From contig CM060064.1 of assembly GCA_030533445.1 (NCBI GenBank), positions 6,114,879-6,178,878 of the forward strand: DNA of 64,000 nt. Reading direction: 5' to 3'. The notes under the pieces are model-generated. The model was not told the origin of the DNA, did not search any database, and worked only from the letters and a program-made list of their open reading frames with translations. Numbering within the stretch: the first letter of the stretch is position 1; each line of letters starts with the position of its first letter. The stretch comes from Cyprinodon diabolis (Eukaryota > Chordata > Actinopteri > Cyprinodontiformes > Cyprinodontidae). A program made the position numbers and the translations under genes. Below, piece by piece: positions 19,253 through 32,173 of the stretch.

Positions 19253-19320
19253 CCCCCCCCCCCCCCCCCCCCCTCATAATAGAGTTTTATTATGAGGCTT
19301 TCCCCTCATAATAAAACTCT
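19253..19320. repeat. C21 tract followed by overlapping hairpins
   Basis: A run of 21 C (19253-19273) runs into two competing inverted repeats. The larger has perfect 17-bp arms, AGAGTTTTATTATGAGG (19281-19297) and its complement (19304-19320), with a 6-nt loop. The smaller pairs CCTCATAATA (19272-19281) with 19288-19297, so both use the same middle arm. Confidence 0.9.
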
Positions 19321-19379
19321 CTGCCTCCATTCGGTGGCTTTTTGTTAGACTGGAGAATCATCACCCTCGATTGTCCCTC

Positions 19380-19450
19380 AACTCAGCCTGCATTATTGTC
19401 CGGTTAATTGTGATTAACGGTAATTAAGATTGAGCCGGACAGAAAGTGGA
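19380..19450. promoter_or_regulatory. possible homeodomain/HNF1-like site cluster
   Basis: GGTTAATTGTGATTAACGG with a further TAATTA, bounded by the inverted 7-mers TGTCCGG and CCGGACA. Resembles a spaced HNF1-type dyad, but the spacing is not canonical. Confidence 0.25.
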
Positions 19451-22400
19451 TTTTCACTGTGGGACAAAAGGAGCACCGGATGATGAAATCCCCACTTCCC
19501 AATTCGTCCTCGCCACGCCCTCCTCAGACAAAGATTGACTTGCAGAACATCTTTTCAGTGAAAGCCAACAAAGAGCAGCAGATCTGCCCTGTGATGATTC
19601 CTTCTGATTGTTTAAACATGATGATTAAAATGAACTCATTACCTGATATGGACTTTTTCTTTTCAGCCTTAGATTTTTTATTTTAATTTTAATCTTTTAG
19701 AGTTAATAAAAACATAAGATTATACAGTGATAACTGCATTGATTTATTCAAAGAAAAAAAGCTTGACAAAAAAAAACACAGCTTTATATGACCATAAATC
19801 AAGTATTTTTGTTATTTATTTCCAATAATTATGGAAATATTAGCACTAATATTTATCCTGAAGATGACTGACAGCATGAACTATAGCCATGATTCCAAAG
19901 AATAATAATGCAACAGACTGGCAACCCCCTAAAAATACATACAATTACTTCTCTATACATATTTACATCTAAAGTCAAGTTATTGTATCCATTTTTTTTA
20001 AATATTTTAAATGACCTAAAATTATTTATTTAGTCATTGTATATGTATTTTAAACTATTAAAACAGACATGTAATTATTTAATTGTTTATATTACAATGT
20101 TCTGGTATATTTAAATCATCTAATTAATTTAATTAATAAGTATTGAATCTACTTATTTTATAGTACAGTTCTTTATAATTTTTTTTCCTCCATAATCCTC
20201 AAAGATCCCATCACAATGATTATAAAAATATCTTGTGACTTCCACATGGTGTCTCACGCCCCCCTGCAGGGTCCAGATCCCTAGTTTGGGAATCCCTGAA
20301 GTCTGGGTTAATCACGATTCAATCTAAATCTAAATGTAAAGGATTTCAGATGAATGGATGAGAAATAAAGTTCCTGACAAGTATTAGGCCAGGAAATAAC
20401 CCAAAGTTATTCCTTAATGTTCCATAAAACCACAGCGGGAGCCATTATCCACCAATTAAGGAAATAAGAAGCAGAGATAAACCTTCTCCAAAGGGAAAAA
20501 CTGCAGACTACTCTTACCATAAATGGGAAACATCTGCATATATTGATTTAATCATAATTAATCATATTTTTAAGCAAATCCTTATCGACAAATTTAGGCC
20601 AAAAAATAAAAATAAACTTACAGTAATATTAAACCAAAACCTAACGTTATACAGAGTATTTATAAATGCAGTGGGCAGAGTGTGTGAGAATGCTTTATGT
20701 TCAGGGTACGATCCTCTGACCTTTCAACACCCCCATTAGTAATCCTGCAAAATGTATTACCACTTGTGGCATTGCTTTCTGATGATAGTTTGATAGTTGG
20801 CAAATATTCTTTTTTTTTCAGTTAATTATAAATAGTAGGAAATCTAGAAATATACTGACAAAATGTTTCCCATGAAAATATATTTATTTACTAAGAAGAA
20901 ATTAGAAACAAAAGACAAATCTGGACAAAGAATGTGGCGGCCATTTTTGTTTCCATTGTTGGAAACATGTTTCTAGTTGAGCTTCAGTTTTTTTCTTCAG
21001 AGTTAAAATTTCTAATCCAACCAGACAATATAATATTTACTCTTTAAATCATTTGGTTCACTGCCTGTAAGCAGCATAATCAGGGCAGCAGCCTAAGACA
21101 AAACTTGTGTTAAAGTCAAAATGCTACGAATAGCTTGCGAGCTGCATTTAAACAACCTGACACATTATTTTTTCATATGAATTAAAGGTTAATATTTTTA
21201 GGTAATTTTTGATATTGAAAACTTTAGAAATTGTTAATAAAAACTGCCGTCTGGTTTCATGCTGCTATATTCTAAATTGTTGTTTTTCATAGCAACACTA
21301 CAATATTTTAAAATAATCATTTTGGTTGAATGAAATACTTTTATTAAAACCAGTTAAAAAAAGACAGGAGAATAGAAGATTTTTTTTTACAGCTTAGAAG
21401 AAATATGTAAAAATATTTTTTGTGTATTCCTTTTGGGTTATAATTTTTCTGCCTGTTTCTAAAGTAAATTAATAATATTATGAGTTAATACTATTGTAAA
21501 GTAATTTTATGTTTTGAAATTAGGCAGATTTTTAAATGTGAAACCAATGTAAAATATTTTAAAATGATGGATTTTGATGAAACTATATATTTTTTTGGCT
21601 TACAACTACTTTAACAATTTTACACAATAAAACAAACCTTACATTTCCAAAGATGAAGTTTGAACAAACTTTTATGGATTATTTTTTATTTTTTACAGTG
21701 ATGCAGTTTCCCTTATAAATATAAAAATTAGAGAGAGCTTTTTAAACAAAAAAGCTGTAATAATGGTTTTATTGTTGCTTAAGATGTCTGCTTTAAGCCC
21801 TTTAATTATTCGGCTGTTCTATTAAATAAATGTTATAACTGATGTAGATTGATGCCATTTTGTCACTAAATATTTTGAATATGAATATTCAGATTAACCT
21901 TTTTATTTGCTTAAATTTGCTTTATTTTATTGCACAAAATTTGTATCTGTTATGTAACTTGAATAATTGGCTTATTTATTTAAATCTGCTCATTTTGTTT
22001 TCTATATAAAATGCTTCAAATTTAGTTTTGTCTTTTTAATTATTTAATGCTGTATAAATGGAATACATTTTCTTACATAAACTGAATGTGGTATAGCTTC
22101 CATATAAACAGCATATTAAAAAGTACCGAAAATATATTTATTGAAAAAAAAAATCTAGATCAAGATAATGCTAAATAAAAATGGAAAAATATATATCTAC
22201 TGGTCATAAGTAAATAGTGTCAGGAAGGTAGTGGGGATTTATTAACTTCTTTTAAACTGTGGTATTTAAATTTGATTACATTTCATCTATGTGTGAAACT
22301 TCCTTTATAAATTCAAAGAGATCATATTCCTATTTAGGTATTTTGATGCTTGTTAACTCGGTATTAGGAGTCCAAGCTGTTTTCTGTAAAATAATGTTTA

Positions 22401-23578
22401 TCTCTTCTCATGCAAGATAAAGTATTGATTCTCACAGTGGGAATCATTCATCTCTGCCAAACATTTCATAGTGGTATTTACAATAAAAGTAGAAATGCAA
22501 TTCAAGCTTTAAGGGCAGGTTTACTGTTATTATTAAAAAATTGTGGGCTTCTTATTATCAAGAAATGAGTTAATACTAATCTTTAAAAATACCAAGTGTC
22601 CACAATACACCACCCTTTTATTTGTTTATTTTTTTCTGAAAACAACCTCAGTGGAAATTTATAACATTGAATATTATCAGAAAAAGAAACAGACAGTTTA
22701 TTATCTGCAGACCTGTTTGCTGTTTGAAAGATGCTACATAAAAAAGAACATAAATAAGCGAAGATTTTCCTATAGAAAGATGAAATTCAAATAGTGAGTT
22801 CTCCTTTTGGTGAATAAATTTAGGAAGATGAATAGTGAAGTTTACACCATACTCTATCGCCACCTGGTGGTAATGGAAGGGCAGGAATCTTTATACAGTT
22901 TCAGAATAAAAAATAAGTTTTTTTTGTATGAAGGTCAGAATGTTTTGTGGATCTTTGTGTTTCGATGAACAGAGAATTTAAACTTCTTGTGATTCCAAAA
23001 ACTGCCTCAAGTTATTAGTTTATTTTTTCCTGCATTCAGGAAAAATGTTGCTTAGAGACACTGAAAATTGGTTTCTGCCAGCAACAAAAATCACATCTGA
23101 GTTTGGTCAATATTAATGTTTTGGCATAAAATGAGAGCAAGGTTATCTTTGCATCGATGGGTCAAATCAGAGCTCCGGGAACTGAAGTGTTTTCTGAAAA
23201 CTTCTAAGAAGCAGAGTTGCTGCATTCTTCTTTTTATATCCTCAGCATCATGTGGGTCTGCACTGGAGGATAGACAGGTTTCAGAAACAGGGTGGATTTT
23301 ATATCACTGAATCTGTTTTGGGGGATTTTACTTGATTTAATTGTTGCAAATTAGCTGTAATGCATACATGGGATCGCTGCTTTTCATGAATGTCTACAGT
23401 TTGTTATTGTTTGTTCATCCCATTGAATACACAAAATAAAGAAATTGGACTACTTGCCCACTAGCAAAATAAGTCATTATTATATTGGACCCCTCTTGGA
23501 TCGCCCTAATTGCGTGTGGCATATAACCTACTTATATTTTAAGAAATAAGAACAATCTAGCAGCAGATTTGTTTGCTA
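19451..23578. other. 4.1 kb of AT-rich DNA without recognised genes
   Basis: Many A/T homopolymers and short stops in all frames. The 60-85 codon frames are what chance gives at this composition. The only site that I note is CGCCACCTGGTGGTAA at 22859-22874, a CTCF-like half-palindrome. Confidence 0.6.
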
Positions 23579-23586
23579 CACCTGTG
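23579..23586 (+). repeat. 8-bp target duplication of hAT element
   Basis: CACCTGTG here and at 25231-25238. Confidence 0.9.
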
Positions 23587-25230
23587 CAGGGGTGGAAAGT
23601 AACGAATTACATTTACTCACGTTACTGTAATTGAGTACTTTTTATGAGTAATTTGTAATTTTCTGAGTAGTTTTTGAAATGTGTAATTTTCACTTTTACT
23701 CGAGTAAATTTTAACCTAAGTAGTTTTACTTCGCTACATTTAAAACCCCCTCACGTTACTGAGTAAAAAAAAAAATAAAAAAAAAATGAAGCTAAGGCGG
23801 AAATTCAACTGAAGAAACTCATTACTTCCATTCAATCTGAGGCTGATCCGCCTCCGATGCAGCCAATCCACTTCAAGCTACATTTCCTCGATGCCCAATC
23901 ATCTTCCAGCACTCAACTTAAAAGCCACTCCAAATCATCTCTAGGCCTGCTCTTCAACAAGCGCAAGATCCGTCGCTCCTATGTCGGACTTTGATTGAGA
24001 CAACCCACCTCCATCCCCTTCTCCACCCTTGTAGTAAGCTCATCCGACTCCTCCTCGATGCTCCTTCAACCTCACCTCTAGTGTGTATTCCCTCCAGACT
24101 TTCATGGAGTTCCCTTTCAATTTAAACGGTCTGGCAGAAGACCGCCATGATTGAGCCTGGTTCTGCCAGAGATTTCTTCCCAAAGGGGAGTTTTTTCTCT
24201 CCACAGTCGCTTCATGCTTTCTCTTCATGGACAGGTCATGGACAGTTTATGCAAACTTTGTTCATTCAGTGACATCTAACTCAAGCATCACCCTGTATAC
24301 CAGCCTCTATGGATTAACCAAACTTCATCTATCTAAACTCCACCACCAGTTTCCGGCCCGGGGGGAATATCCTTATTCTCACACATCAGTTTATCTGCAT
24401 TAAAGTATAAATCAGCATTTATGTTTCCTGCCGAGGCCTGAGCGCCAAAGTTCAAACTATTGTATCAATAAACTCTTCTAATTGCATCTTTCTCTCTCTG
24501 TGAGTTTTTCAGATTGAAATACTGATGGTGAAAAAATTCAATGCGGCCGGAAATTTAAACCACTGTGTCATGGAACCGACACATAAACGCCATTAAAAAA
24601 TAGAAGAAGACTTTTGACTTTTAACAGCACTTTATTTAGACAATTCAAGCATAATAAACAATTGAAGAAAACCAAGTGTCAGTTAAAAATCACTATTAAA
24701 GTAAAACAAGTGCCAGTTAAAATCATTAAATGAGGAGTTTGTTAATAACAGTGGGATCCTGTTGTGTTTTAGTTTGATTTCTGGTATCTTTTGGGCATTT
24801 AATTTTGTGTGCATTTTGAAAACTTTAAAATGTATTTAAATTTCTTTATTCCTATCATGGTGTCTGTTGGACAGTAGGATTGAAAATTGTTTGCACTTTA
24901 TGGTACAGGTTGTGACTCATTGTGCTGTGAGGAAGTATGTTCTTTAGCCCAGCTGATCTTTTGCAAGTGAGGATGTCCAATGAAATACGCCTTGAAATCG
25001 ATTAAAACACCTTATGGTCAATTTGATTCATGACTCATCCTTTGTTTGCATTAAATAACTCAAAGTAACTAAATAACTTTTACTCAAATTACATTTTAAA
25101 TGAAGTAATTTTGTACTTTTACATGAGTAAATTTTGAGATGGGTAATTTTACTTTTACTTTGAGTAGAATTTAGGCAAAGTAAAGATACTTTTACTCAAT
25201 TACAATTTTTTAGTACTCTTTCCACCTCTG
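23587..25230. mobile_element. non-autonomous hAT DNA transposon (1644 bp)
   Basis: Ends are inverted: CAGGGGTGGAAAGTAACG on the left and, read inward from the right, CAGAGGTGGAAAGAGTACT. The subterminal parts are rich in GTAACT/AGTTAC-type and TTTACT repeats as in fish hAT families. Flanked by the 8-bp duplication CACCTGTG, the hAT size. No transposase frame. At about 24150-24210 it carries the module GAGCCTGGTTCTGCC...GGGGAGTTTTTTCTCTCC, which is related to the 3' UTR of the L2 LINE in this window. Confidence 0.88.
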
Positions 25231-25238
25231 CACCTGTG

Positions 25239-25589
25239 TAATATGAATCCCTCTTAACATCTCGGGAGACCAGTGGAGCAGTTTAGATTAACCCGTTTTG
25301 TGTAGAAGGAACCAGTTATAGTGTCTTTGAATTTTGTGAAATGATGCATTATCCATCTGGTGTAGCCATTGCAAAATTGACCCACTATGGATATAAATGG
25401 CAGACATCAAGGTCAAGGTAAATGCTTTTTATCCCAGAAGGGTAATTGTTTTGTACAGATAGTGGTCACATAACAATTAGCACATGACAGCATAAAAAAA
25501 AGGCATATTAGGATGTTTACAAACATTACTGACAAGTTGTATTCATTAAGAAGCCATATTACTAACTCTTACATGATTTACTGATCTGT
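25239..25589. other. no recognised feature
   Basis: AT-rich, no long frame, no repeat that I recognise. Confidence 0.5.
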
Positions 25590-25925
25590 CCATCCATCTT
25601 CAGTCATGGTCAATGCTGGTGCCTTTTTCTGGCAGTTTATGGGAAAAAGGCGTCGCACACCAAGGAAAGATCACCAGTTCATCACAGAAACACACATTCA
25701 CACTCAAGGGATGTTTAGAGACATAAATGAACATGACAATCATGTTTCTGTACTTTGGAAGTGAACTAGGGCACCCAGAGAGAACCTGCAGAGGCATGGG
25801 GACATGCCACCTCCATGCATAATGACTCTAGCTTGGGAATCAAACACATGATCTTCTTGCTGCAGGGCTAATGTCCTGCAAACTGCACCATTGCGGAGCC
25901 TAGGGTCCATCACCCTCCAGCCACA
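25590..25925 (-). repeat. degenerate copy of the tRNA-headed short repeat
   Basis: On the minus strand the order of conserved pieces (head, CCTCTGCAGGTTCTCTCTGGG, GAGTGTGAATGTGTG, GATGAACTGGTGATC, GGATGGATG end) parallels the copy at 27255-27622 but with many substitutions. Confidence 0.5.
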
Positions 25926-26129
25926 CACTATCAGTCAAACAGACCATTAGCTCATTTTAAAAACTTTACTGGTACTAACTGCATCACAACTACCACAGTT
26001 CTATGTATGTAAGTATACAAGATCTCATGTGTTTCACATAAGAAAAATAATGATTATTGACTCTTGAAATCTCTCTTTTTTCTTGTACATTATTTTTTTC
26101 ATGTGGAAAAATTCGCTCTAATTATCTAC

Positions 26130-26655
26130 ATTTATGCCAATAGAATTTTCCTTTTTAATTTCTTTTAAGCTTCCATCCATCATGGACAACACCTCCTACC
26201 CTCTGCATCAGACAGTAGAGGAGCTGAGCAGCTCCTTTAGTGAAAGACTTTTACACCCTGTTTGTAAAAAGGGGCCCCACAGCAGGTCATTCATCCCTGC
26301 TGCAACCAGACTCTACAATACAACACTACAACTGCAATAACTCAGCAGTGTATAATGTGCAATTACCATTTGATACTCTGTGCAATAACCTGTTTCTCTA
26401 TAGTTAACACCCAGTGCAATAACTATATATAGATATAAACATCCATCTATATAAATACCCATGTTAACACCCTGTGCAATAACCCTGTATAATAATCCTA
26501 CTATAAAAAAAAAAAAAAAGCTGTCATATGTGGACGCACTGTATATACTGTATATTTCCCATGCACATCTTTCTTCCTTTGGCACATTCTTCTTCTTCTT
26601 CTTTGACTATTTGTGCAAAGGTAATGAGTACATTTCTCCAGTATGAGATCAATTA
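26130..26655 (+). pseudogene. LINE ORF2 C-terminal remnant with 3' UTR
   Basis: The frame 26134-26340 ends with SSSFSERLLHPVCKK and SRSFIPAATRLYN, the C-terminal signature of CR1/L2-group fish LINEs. The following 300 bp hold repeated GTGCAATAAC phrases. Heavily 5' truncated; no RT left. Confidence 0.55.
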
Positions 26656-27254
26656 GTCAATCAATCAATTAAGGAAAGATACATTCTATTATTTAGACTT
26701 AACTTCCTTAAAAGTCCACTAGATGGGAGTAGAGTCTAACTATAGACAGAAACACCACAGCTAGTATGTGAGGAATGTGAGGAGGTCCCACTCTGCTGTT
26801 TTTTTCGGAATACCAGAGATTATACCTGGACTTTAATTCTGCTTAAAGCATAAAACAACTTAGAATCTGGAGAGAAACTGTCAGCTTTAGTTCCTGCTGT
26901 TTTTATTCTGTGAAAAGAGCAAATGTTTCAAAACTACACAGCTGTCGGGACCAGATGAGGAATATTTTTTAATCTAGAAAGTAGAGCATCTTTACCATGC
27001 GGAGGATCAAAGTTTAGCAGTGACAGTCAGTGGGAGAAGAGGAACCATTGGGTGACCTACAGGTAGGTGACTGAGATTGCTCCTGAAACCAGTAGCACCT
27101 AAGTCTCTAGCAGGTCAGAATTTTCTGGTTAGGAAGGGAGATTTGGTGTCTTCTGGATCCTGGATGGTCCCTGGATGCTGCTGCACTGTAATAACTGACC
27201 TTGCTGCTCTCATCAAAAGGCCTTATTTACTCTTCATCAACATTTTGGCTGTTC
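26656..27254. other. no recognised feature
   Basis: Contains CCACTAGATGGGAG (26716-26729), one base off a CTCF core. Otherwise nothing that I can support. Confidence 0.45.
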
Positions 27255-27622
27255 AGTGGAACACTGGGTAATAGCACTGTTACCTTGCAGCAAGAAGGTT
27301 TCAGCTTCCATTCCCGGACCGTTGTCTTTCTGCATGGAGTCTGCATGTTCTCCATGAGCATGCGTGGGTGCTCTCTGGGTACTCCTGCTTCCTCCCACAA
27401 TCCACAAACATGACTGTTAGGTTAATTGGCTTCTCTAAATTCTCCTTAGGTCTGAGTGTGTGAATGGTTATTTGTCTCAGTGATGCCCTGCAATGGACTG
27501 GTGACCTGTCCATGGTGGACCCGTCTCTCGCCCATAGACAGCTGGAGATAGGCACCAGCACCCCTCGCTACCCCAGCAGGGATAAGCATGAAAGCAAATG
27601 GATAGATGGATTGGATGGATTT
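27255..27622 (+). repeat. tRNA-headed fish short repeat, near full length
   Basis: Head ACTGGGTAATAGCACTG with an A-box-like start and a weakened B box; body with CTCCCACAATCCACAAACATG, GGACTGGTGACCTGTCC, GGAGATAGGCACCAGCACC; end GGATAGATGGATTGGATGG. Confidence 0.75.
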
Positions 27623-27700
27623 ATCAACATTAACTCTAAGTACGCATTTTTCAACCCTGTTAAAATATGCAAAGCAGGAACCTGATCTGAAGATCAGGCT

Positions 27701-27705
27701 TTGTG
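27701..27705 (+). repeat. 5-bp target duplication of solo LTR
   Basis: TTGTG here and at 28438-28442. Confidence 0.85.
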
Positions 27706-28437
27706 TGTTGGGATCTGGAGATCTGCCACCTGTCTCCAGCAGAGAGCGCTGTGGGTCTCCTGAGCTGGAGCCTTCCCACACACCTGAGGATCATCAACTC
27801 ATCAGGAGACCTCCCTTCATAAGCAGCGACCAGACCTGCCTTCAGCGCCGGAGTGTTGACCAGTTTTGGTTAGCGGAACCTGAGCCACTACTTGTGTTTA
27901 GAATCTCTGTCTGCTTAGTGAGCAACCTGATCCTAATCAGTATCTGTCCTCTCTGCTCACAGGAAACCTGACTGAACTCTGAAGCTCTGGAGGAGCTCAC
28001 GTTTGGAAACCTGCCTGCCTGCCCTAGGAAGCCAAACTTGAAGATTCTCAGTCTGAACCATCCTGCTAGTTCTCTGGGGAGAACTAGGAAATCATCTCAA
28101 GGTCTGAATCTCGCTAGCCTGAAGCTAAGCTCTGTCGCTGCTGAACTCTCTCTGCTGGAACTACAGTCTCTGGACCCAACCGGTTCCCTCTCTCCATTGA
28201 ACAGTCTGAACCTCGTCAAGGTACAAACCAAGATCTAATACTCTGCCAAGTCCCCCGTTGCTATCTGGCTAACCAAACTATCCCTCTCTGCAGATTACTC
28301 TGTGAAACCAGAAATCCGGACCAGAACCAGAACCTGTACAATAACTCTGTGTGCATCTTTTAATAAATCGTTAAACTTTTACTCTGCTTCGTGTGGTGTT
28401 CTGCATGTGGGTTTGATCACAGAGACCCATCATGACA
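27706..28437 (+). mobile_element. solo LTR of a chromovirus related to the 10972 and 56588 elements
   Basis: 732 bp, TGTTGGGATC...ATCATGACA with exact 5-bp duplications. TATA-like TTCATAAG at 27816-27823; 30 nt on, the predicted RNA start reads GCCGGAGTGTT (27847-27857), one base from the self-primer of the two complete elements. CCAGCAGAGAGCGC at 27736-27749. Polyadenylation signal AATAAA near 28367. The interior was lost by LTR-LTR recombination. Confidence 0.9.
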
Positions 28438-28442
28438 TTGTG

Positions 28443-28865
28443 ATTTGATGCCAATCTTTGATTACCTATTGTTTCCACAGCTTGATTGATTGTCTCGCTG
28501 TAGCCCATCTGCTTGAAGCTGAGTTCACTGATGCCGTTCTTCCTATTTCTGCTGTAATAAACAGTTACTTAAACAGCTGTTCTCTCCTTCATTAAAAACC
28601 ATTCTGCTTATTGTTGAATGATCTCTGACAAAACTATCACATTTTGGAAAGTATTTCTTTACAGTCTATTCTCTTGTTAGCTTATGGAGATGCTTGTTGG
28701 TAAATTTTTCTTTTTTTATGACCAGCATGTCTAACACCAATAAGGTTTAAATGATAATTCTGGTCATATTTAGAATTCAAACTTCTGAAAGTATTTTAAA
28801 TATGAAATTATTACATAATTTCCAATAAATGATAAGTGTTTTTAATTAAGAGTAATTTTCCTTTG
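28443..28865. other. no recognised feature
   Basis: AT-rich; nothing seen. Confidence 0.5.
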
Positions 28866-29440
28866 AATGTGCTTTACTGGAGGCATCCATGTTTGTCAAA
28901 GAACACTACTGCCACCTACGGGTTTGTGACGTCACGGTGCGGTATCGGCTGTTCATCAAGTCCCAGTGCTGTATCTGGTGTTTGTAACAACGCGCTATTA
29001 TCCAAGTCATCTTGAAAACATTCTTCTTCCAAATGTTGGCTACATATTACGTGTTTTTTCTCTGGCCAGCAGTTCGATGGCAAATCCTCCCTCTTCAAGT
29101 TGGCAATCCAACGACGAACCCATCCGTGGAGGATCAGGAATTGGAAAGGTAAAATAAATATTTATTTTTTCACTTTTACCCTATGTATTATAACATCCAA
29201 CTGCGCTAGGCTCACCGCACTATGACCTCACTGCTGGAAGATGTCAGGAGTGAGGTGTTACTATATATGGGCAAAAATGGCCGCTCCCAGACTCTGTGAT
29301 CGAAACGACAATTATTGTTTTCAATTTTTTTACTCATAAAAGCTAAATTGATTAAATCACTGCAAACGTATTAGTTTTAGGTATGAATAATGATCCATTG
29401 ATTATTCCTTGCTGGCCGGACTTTTCCTTTAAATTTCCCC
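28866..29440 (-). repeat. dispersed repeat with THAP-like remnant
   Basis: About 29020-29155 and 29205-29435 match 40920-41045 and 41222-41465. The minus frame 28916-29098 contains ICSQHLEEECFQDDL, like the CxxH...F end of a THAP DNA-binding domain found in P-element and Kolobok-type transposases. The C2 half is missing. A CTCF-like complement CCCGTAGGTGGCAG lies at about 28910-28923. Confidence 0.45.
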
Positions 29441-30696
29441 TCACAGCTTTTTCTTCCTAATTCTCTGTAATTGGTTTACATTTCAGAACCTTCATGGATT
29501 CATCCATTACTTAGATGTTTTTCAACTCATTTGCTGATTATATTGGCATCCAGCTGGCATATCTAATAAATTAATTTCACAGTATTTTGCAGACATTCAT
29601 TAATGACCAGCTCTCTCGAGGTCTCGACACCCCAATCTGCTGTTGGCTTAAACTAAAAATGCAGTCTCAGTATGAACTTTGACTAGGCCCTTTCATTTTG
29701 CAGCACTGGCATATTAGTTTCTGTTTCCCAGCAATGTGGAGCAGCTTTGCTGTTGCGTTTGGTATTGTCCATTTGTAGCCCAGTCTCAAGGTGACCAGGT
29801 GCTGCGTTCTCCCTGGGCAACAATGTTTTTAACTCTTGTTGTGAGAAGTTACTGCTGAGAAATTGCATCTAATCATGCTGCTGAGGATTGGACCATAATT
29901 TTCTTCTTTGGCCACATCTGTTCCAGGGAAATTTTCAAGAAGTCTTACAAATCTTTCATGTTGAGAATTGCAAACCTAAACCATGACGACATATTTTTTT
30001 TTGGCAGAAGAGTGTTTTTCTTGTCAGCTGTTGGAAACAAGCCACACCTGCTCTGCACTGTCTTGTCATGGCGCGTTACATGTACAGCACTGATCTCTTA
30101 CATGTAGATTTCATTGCATTTTCTTTTAGCTTTTCTCTCTCTGAACTTTGGAAGAATTTGATGGGATCTCCAGTAAAGGAAAAATTGGCAGCTATCTGAA
30201 ATTGGTACCTTATAATAGTTTTCTTTGGCCTGATACCCTTCAAAGATTGACGGGTAATACCACTGTTGATGTCTTGGTTGGTTTTGAACTGTGAACTGCT
30301 GATCTTGATGTGTTTATGATTATAGTAATTAGGGTTGTTTATGGTTTTAAATTGAAAGATACAGATTCCTTATTTTGATTCTGGTTCATATCGATTCTCG
30401 ATTCCAATTCTTTAGGAAGAAGTTTTATAAAAGTCTCCATGTTATAAATGAGCTCGCTAACCAGATTTCTGTCTGCATGAAATAGTTTTAACTTTTCAAA
30501 TAAATTTAATTCCTTGAGAAGCTAACTTTTTGTGATCATTCATATTAGTTATAGTAATTTTCCACCAGTTTATAAAAATCAAACCTATGAACTTCAATAT
30601 AAAAGTAATGAAATTTACATTTTCACATGGAACTTTATTGCTTAAAACCTCATTTCAATACATTTACGTATATCTGATGCTTTGGGTTATATATTT
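29441..30696. other. no gene; likely old transposon debris
   Basis: No open frame of interest. 30330-30420 has repeated GATTC/GAATC phrases (TTCATATCGATTCTCGATTCC) like hAT-type subterminal debris. Confidence 0.4.
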
Positions 30697-30925
30697 GTTA
30701 AAAGGGAGTTTTCCTCTCCACTGTCGCTACCTACAAACATGCTTAGTGTGATTGATTAAGGGATTGCCTTCGAGTCAATGAGTCGATGCAATCAACTGCT
30801 GTTCCTTAGATAGAAAACTTTGAATCAATTTGACTGTATGATCTGGTTGAACTTTTAAGGGCCTTGGGATGACGTGCTGTAAAGTGGCGCTATATAAATA
30901 AACTGAATTTAATTTAATTATTTTA
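30697..30925 (+). repeat. L2 LINE 3' UTR fragment
   Basis: Matches the end of the copy at 43566-44292: AAAGGGAGTTTTCCTCTCCAC, GCTTAGTGTGA, ATTTGACTGTATGATCTGG, ending GCGCTATATAAATAAACTG then AATTT repeats. A 5'-truncated insertion. Confidence 0.8.
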
Positions 30926-31408
30926 TATACATTATTTAGTCTGTTTTGCGGTACAAAGCTAAGTGAGCTGCAAGAAAAAGCAGCTCACCAGGGAGGAATC
31001 CTGCTAGAGTTTAAACTCTCAGTGTCGTTTATTGCTTCGCAGTTCAGCTCAACTAGACATGGGAGTTGTATTGTTTTACTTTAGTGGACAGATGAATGAG
31101 CTGATTTCATTGTATGAAACAGATGTTTTATTGTATAAAACAGAATCTAAATAAAGTAAAACTGAAAATGATACATAAGTTGGTCAGGTTTGTATTACTG
31201 TGCTTTAAAGTATATTCAGAAGTCTGAATAATCTTGCTGGCATGCCTTTCTTTGCATAATATAATCCCATATCCAGTGTTGTACAGGTAGGCATATTTAC
31301 TGGTGGTCAGTGTACTAAGTGCAGTTGATTAGCAGAACCTAGATACTTTCTCTTTGAGTTTAGAAAATATTAGTAGTTGGCCTCACTTTGTTAAGATGAG
31401 TGGAGGTT
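30926..31408. other. no recognised feature
   Basis: Nothing that I can support. Confidence 0.5.
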
Positions 31409-31986
31409 TGTAGAGGACCAACATGCAGAGAGATTGTTTCTGGCAGATTTAGAATTGAATAGAAAATCCCTTTATTGTTCCATAATAGGGAAGTTGTGGG
31501 GGGAAAAAAAAGATGTGGTAGGGGATCGACCCCAGAACCTTAGGGGTCATATTTTGTTGAAGCACCACCGCGCTATTAGAGCAGTAATGATGAGGGTGCT
31601 GGTAACAGAAGCATAAAACCGATATTCCAAACTAGGGAACACAGGAACCAGAACAGAGGGTAGCACAGGATTTCAGGAGGGAATGACAAGAATCCAGCAA
31701 AGAGTAAATGGAGAAGAGTATATATGGCAGAAATAACAATGAATGGAGTAAGTGATTGGGAGCAGGTGTGGACAGAAGTAACTAGAAGGGAACAATGGGA
31801 AAGGAGAGTGGCCGCAAGGGAGGGCAGGGGGCCTACAGTAACAAGGGAATAAAACAGGGTTTAATATAGCTAGAAAATAACTTAAATTACCCTTAAGGTA
31901 AATTCACCTCATGACAAGAAAGCACAGAATTAATAACATAGTAAAAACTTGAACACAACAAAAATCTAGACCACCAGATCATAACA
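31409..31986 (-). mobile_element. probable solo LTR
   Basis: On the minus strand starts TGTTATGATCTGG and ends GGTCCTCTACA; TATATA box at about 31715; AATAAA near 31475. No matching 5-bp duplication (AGGTT versus GATTC), so boundaries or age are uncertain. Confidence 0.5.
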
Positions 31987-32173
31987 GATTCTTCTGCCTC
32001 AGCTGTGGAAACTGCAGCTCCTCATGAGTTACAACGGGCAACATTCATGGCTTTAATCTGAAACCTTGCAATTATAAAAAACAGGGCTGAAGCACTTCTT
32101 TAGATTCATTGTTATTAATCAATTTTTGAAATATTCGTGAACTAATTTAAACTCATAACTATTAACTAGTGTT

